Shown: piece after piece, positions 61,515-64,000 of the stretch
Layout: every line of letters starts with the position of its first letter
Position numbering within the stretch: the first letter of the stretch is position 1
Origin: Paraburkholderia haematera
Lineage (GTDB): Bacteria > Pseudomonadota > Gammaproteobacteria > Burkholderiales > Burkholderiaceae
DNA: 64,000 nucleotides
NCBI RefSeq assembly: GCF_905220975.1
Contig: NZ_CAJNBK010000014.1
Coordinates: 1 to 64,000, forward strand
Direction of reading: 5' to 3'
Program-made: the position numbers and the translations under genes
Notes under the pieces: generated by a model
What the model saw: the letters and a program-made list of their open reading frames with translations, nothing else
What the model was told of the DNA's origin: nothing
The model's database searches: none

Positions 61515-63299
61515 ATGACGCGGGCCGACCCGATCCAGCGTGCAATCGACGAAGACCTGGTGCGCGTGCTCTACGCGCAAGATCCGATCGCCTTCTTCTC
61601 GCACTGGTTTTCGATCGCGGTGCTGGTGGCGATCTACTGGCCGAACGTCCCGTCGCCGCATCTGTTCGTGGCGTGCTTCGGGTTCTATGCGGTGGCCAAT
61701 TGCGGCGGCCTCGCGCTCTGGATCTGCAACCGCCGCTACCCGCATCTCGTCACGCCGCGCGGCTGGATCAACCTGCACGCGGTGCGCGGTGTGCTGCTGT
61801 ATAGCGCGCCGGGACTGGCGGTGTGGTTCGCGTTTCAGAGTCCGCAAACCGATTTGCCGCTGCTGCACACGGTGATGCTCGTCACGCTGGCGGCCGGCGT
61901 GTTCATGTCGAACGGCTTCGATCTGCTGAACTTTTCGACCGCGATTCCGTTTCTGCTGTTTCCGTCGATCGTGCTGCATTTCGGCACGCACACGTTCGAT
62001 CGCACGATTCTCGCGATCGTCCTCGCGTTCTTCTTCTGCGCTATCAACGTCTATGCGCTGAGCTACCGCAAGCTCTTCCAGCAGGTCGTGCAGGCGCGCG
62101 TCGATCAGCAGTACCTGGCGGAATCGCTGGCGGCGCAAAAGCGTGTCGCCGAAGAGGCCAGCCTTGCCAAAACGCGCTTTTTTGCCGCCGCGAGCCACGA
62201 TTTGCGCCAGCCGCTGCACGCGATCGGGCTGCTGGCGGCTTCGCTCAACGACACGGCGGCGACGCCGGTTCAGCATGTGAAAACGGCCCAGCACATCGTC
62301 TATAACGTCGAGGCGTTGAACCAGTTGTTCAACCAGGTGCTCGATCTCGCCAGGCTCGAAAGCGGCGTGACCCAGGTGATCCGGTTGCATTTCCGGCTTT
62401 CGGAACTGTTCGAGCGGGTCGGCAGCCAGTACCGTCCGCAAGCCGCGGCCAAGGGTCTGGCGCTGCGGATCGCACCGTCCTCGGTGATCCTGCATGACGA
62501 TCCGGTGCTGCTCGAACGCGTGCTGAGCAACCTGCTCTCGAACGCGGTGCGCTATACCGAGGAAGGCGCGATCTGGGTGGGCTATCGCCGCGCCGGGCGT
62601 CCTTCGGGCGGCTACATCGAGGTGCGCGATTCCGGTATCGGCATTCCGGCCGAGGAGCATGAGCACATCTTCGAAGAGTTCTATCAGGTCGCCAATCCGC
62701 AGCGCGACGCGCGCCAGGGGCACGGTTTGGGCTTGCCGACGGTGAAGCGTCTGATCGAGATGCTCGGCGGCGAATTGCAACTGCGCTCGGCGCCCGGGCG
62801 CGGCTCGGTGTTCCGCTTTCCCGTGCAGGCGGGCGAGGCCGGCGGAATTGTCGCGAGCTTGAACGAGACGGTGGCGGGCGGGCTGTCGGCGCAAGGCCGG
62901 CGCGTGCTCTGCATCGACGACGAGCCGTCGATTCTCGAAGGCCTCACCAGTCTGCTCGGACGCTGGGGGTGTATCGTGCACGGTGCGCGCGACGAGGTCG
63001 ACGCGCTCGTCGCGCTGGAAGACGGCTTCGTGCCGGATGCCGTGCTATGCGACTACCAGTTGGCCAATCACCGAACCGGCGCGCAAGCGCTGTCGGCCGT
63101 GCGCAATGTGCTTGCGCGGGCGGGGCACGAGGGCGTGGTGACCTTGCTGATCACCGGCGATATGGCGTCCGCGGAACTGGCGGCGCTGGCCTTGCAAGGG
63201 ATTCCGGTGCTGCACAAACCGGTCACGCCGGCGCGCTTGCGGCGTACCCTGGAAATGCTGTGGCAGCAGGCGGAGCTGGATAAAGGGCGGGCGGCGTGA
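61515..63299 (+). CDS. Hybrid sensor histidine kinase
   Basis: The protein has 594 residues from the ATG at 61515 (AAGGAG, 5 nt spacing); the frame upstream runs into the repeats. Six hydrophobic segments (about 25-195) form the sensor. The H-box AASHDLRQPLHAIG has H228. The ATPase part has NLLSNAVRYTEEG, VRDSGIGIP and GHGLGLPTVKRL. A C-terminal receiver domain (about 460-585) has LCIDDEPSILEG and D513 in LCDYQLANH. Membrane-bound two-component sensor; the stimulus is unknown. The response regulator gene converges from the right. Confidence 0.93.
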   Translation: MTRADPIQRAIDEDLVRVLYAQDPIAFFSHWFSIAVLVAIYWPNVPSPHLFVACFGFYAVANCGGLALWICNRRYPHLVTPRGWINLHAVRGVLLYSAPGLAVWFAFQSPQTDLPLLHTVMLVTLAAGVFMSNGFDLLNFSTAIPFLLFPSIVLHFGTHTFDRTILAIVLAFFFCAINVYALSYRKLFQQVVQARVDQQYLAESLAAQKRVAEEASLAKTRFFAAASHDLRQPLHAIGLLAASLNDTAATPVQHVKTAQHIVYNVEALNQLFNQVLDLARLESGVTQVIRLHFRLSELFERVGSQYRPQAAAKGLALRIAPSSVILHDDPVLLERVLSNLLSNAVRYTEEGAIWVGYRRAGRPSGGYIEVRDSGIGIPAEEHEHIFEEFYQVANPQRDARQGHGLGLPTVKRLIEMLGGELQLRSAPGRGSVFRFPVQAGEAGGIVASLNETVAGGLSAQGRRVLCIDDEPSILEGLTSLLGRWGCIVHGARDEVDALVALEDGFVPDAVLCDYQLANHRTGAQALSAVRNVLARAGHEGVVTLLITGDMASAELAALALQGIPVLHKPVTPARLRRTLEMLWQQAELDKGRAA

Positions 63300-63310
63300 A
63301 GGATTGCATG

Positions 63311-63334
63311 AAGGGCGGCATGAGCGCCGCCCTT
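63311..63334. terminator. Hairpin between convergent kinase and regulator genes
   Basis: AAGGGCGGC pairs with GCCGCCCTT around a 6-nt loop, 11 bp after the kinase stop and 10 bp before the regulator stop. No T-run; may serve both directions weakly. Confidence 0.6.
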
Positions 63335-63344
63335 CGACTCGTTG

Positions 63345-64000
63345 TTACAGGGTTCTCCCGGCTTCGAGCCAGCCGTTGATCACGGCGATCGCCGTGGAGC
63401 GGTTGTGCACGCCGAGCGCCCGGAAGATCACCGACAGATGGACCTTGACCGTCCCTTCCGCGACGCCCAGTTCACGCGCGATCATCTTATTGGTCCAGCC
63501 GCGATGCACGAGCCGCATGATGTCCTGCTGTCTTGGCGACAGGTTTTCCAGCAAATGTTGCTGGTGCGGCTGCAATGCCTGGATTTGCGCGATCGGCTCC
63601 GTAAGCGCGGCGGCCCCTTGAGTCGAGGCGTGGGGCGCACCCTGAGAGGCACCTCCAGCGGCAAACTCAGCCGCCGCGTCGGCGCGCGCGGGTGACGCAT
63701 GCGTGTCCCGCGCGCCCAGCAGGCTGAGCGCTTCCATCGGCACATAGGCGCCGCCAGACAGGACCAGTTCGATCGCCTTGAGCATGACGCTGGCCGGCTG
63801 CCGCTTGGGCACGAAGCCGAGCGCGCCGGCGGCCAGCACCGCGCGCATTTCGTCGGGCGATTCTTCAGCGGAGAGTACGACGACCGGCAGCGCGGGATTC
63901 GCCTTCAACAGCAATTCCAGCGACGAAGCCCCGCTCATGCCCGGCATATGCAGATCCACGATCGCGAGATCGTGGTCGGCGTCGGGCCGCGCGGCGGCAG
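63345..64000 (-). CDS. LuxR/NarL-type response regulator, 5' end outside window
   Basis: The visible part has 218 codons; the start lies beyond the right edge. The receiver domain reads DLAIVDLHMPGMSG, with the phospho-acceptor Asp, then VVVLSAEES and GFVPKRQPASV with the conserved Lys. An Ala/Gly/Gln-rich linker of about 60 residues follows. The HTH at the end has LSPRQQDIMRLVHRGWTNKM and IARELGVAEGTVKVHLS. It probably receives phosphate from the convergent hybrid kinase, although gene orientation means separate transcription. Confidence 0.92.
   Translation of the reverse strand, partial: AAARPDADHDLAIVDLHMPGMSGASSLELLLKANPALPVVVLSAEESPDEMRAVLAAGALGFVPKRQPASVMLKAIELVLSGGAYVPMEALSLLGARDTHASPARADAAAEFAAGGASQGAPHASTQGAAALTEPIAQIQALQPHQQHLLENLSPRQQDIMRLVHRGWTNKMIARELGVAEGTVKVHLSVIFRALGVHNRSTAIAVINGWLEAGRTL

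Noticed and set aside
61488..62981. A 497-codon open frame antisense to the sensor kinase
   Set aside because: It is fully contained in a kinase gene with all conserved boxes and shows only Arg/Gln-rich shadow composition.

Overview
The window is high-GC DNA with the gene content and dense bidirectional coding of a Burkholderiales chromosome, most likely Paraburkholderia/Burkholderia. The evidence is the 3' end of a Burkholderia-type 5S rRNA at the left edge, many LysR, GntR and MFS genes, mdc-type malonate decarboxylase genes and an OprB-type porin. No integrase, IS element, phage, tRNA or CRISPR array was seen, so this looks like resident accessory and catabolic chromosome rather than a recent island.

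Layout. 0-0.2 kb: end of an rRNA operon (5S plus terminator). 0.3-6 kb: LysR/FUSC efflux pair, a tiny secreted peptide, a CoA-transferase, a GlsB-type membrane protein. 6-11.4 kb: MgtC-like protein, secreted protein, membrane metallophosphoesterase, small membrane protein, RutE-like nitroreductase, AlkB dioxygenase. 11.6-16.7 kb: YtfQ-YtfR-YtfT-YjfF sugar ABC importer with a strong hairpin between binding protein and ATPase. 16.7-20 kb: MFS transporter, DUF1445 hydro-lyase and divergent LysR. 20.1-20.7 kb: MazEF-type toxin-antitoxin. 20.7-29.3 kb: complete malonate decarboxylase operon (GntR-mdcABCDEGH) with a divergent MFS gene in place of the usual malonate carriers. 29.3-30.1 kb: YefM-YoeB toxin-antitoxin with a textbook TGTACA operator inside its promoter. 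30.1-32 kb: EamA exporter and divergent LysR. 32.1-40.4 kb: six collinear genes (OprB porin, beta-propeller, Tat-secreted DyP peroxidase, FbpABC) downstream of a Fur-box-like site, read as an iron uptake unit. 40.5-43 kb: secreted protein, arylamine N-acetyltransferase, methyltransferase-like membrane protein.

43.0-55.8 kb is the most interesting region. It has two opine/basic-amino-acid type ABC importers, two HutC-type GntR regulators, HutC-type operators (GTNTANAC) in front of both importers, a 2OG-Fe(II) oxygenase overlapping an FAD-linked oxidase, and a histidine ammonia-lyase homologue from which exactly the Ala-Ser-Gly triad that makes the MIO cofactor is absent. MIO-free lyase chemistry is known for ergothionase, which eliminates trimethylamine from ergothioneine, so I propose a system for uptake and breakdown of a betaine-type or otherwise modified histidine-like compound. 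That is inference.

55.9-64 kb: membrane protein, a 1136-residue GMC oxidoreductase fused to an alpha/beta hydrolase with a Cys nucleophile, a sigma-factor-like protein, then three 49-bp tandem repeats, each forming a long hairpin with a compensatory base change, directly ahead of a hybrid sensor kinase. A convergent LuxR-type response regulator runs off the right edge.

Starts were moved inward from the longest open frame where a ribosome site, family length or signal peptide argued for it. All family calls are from reading motifs, without database searches.
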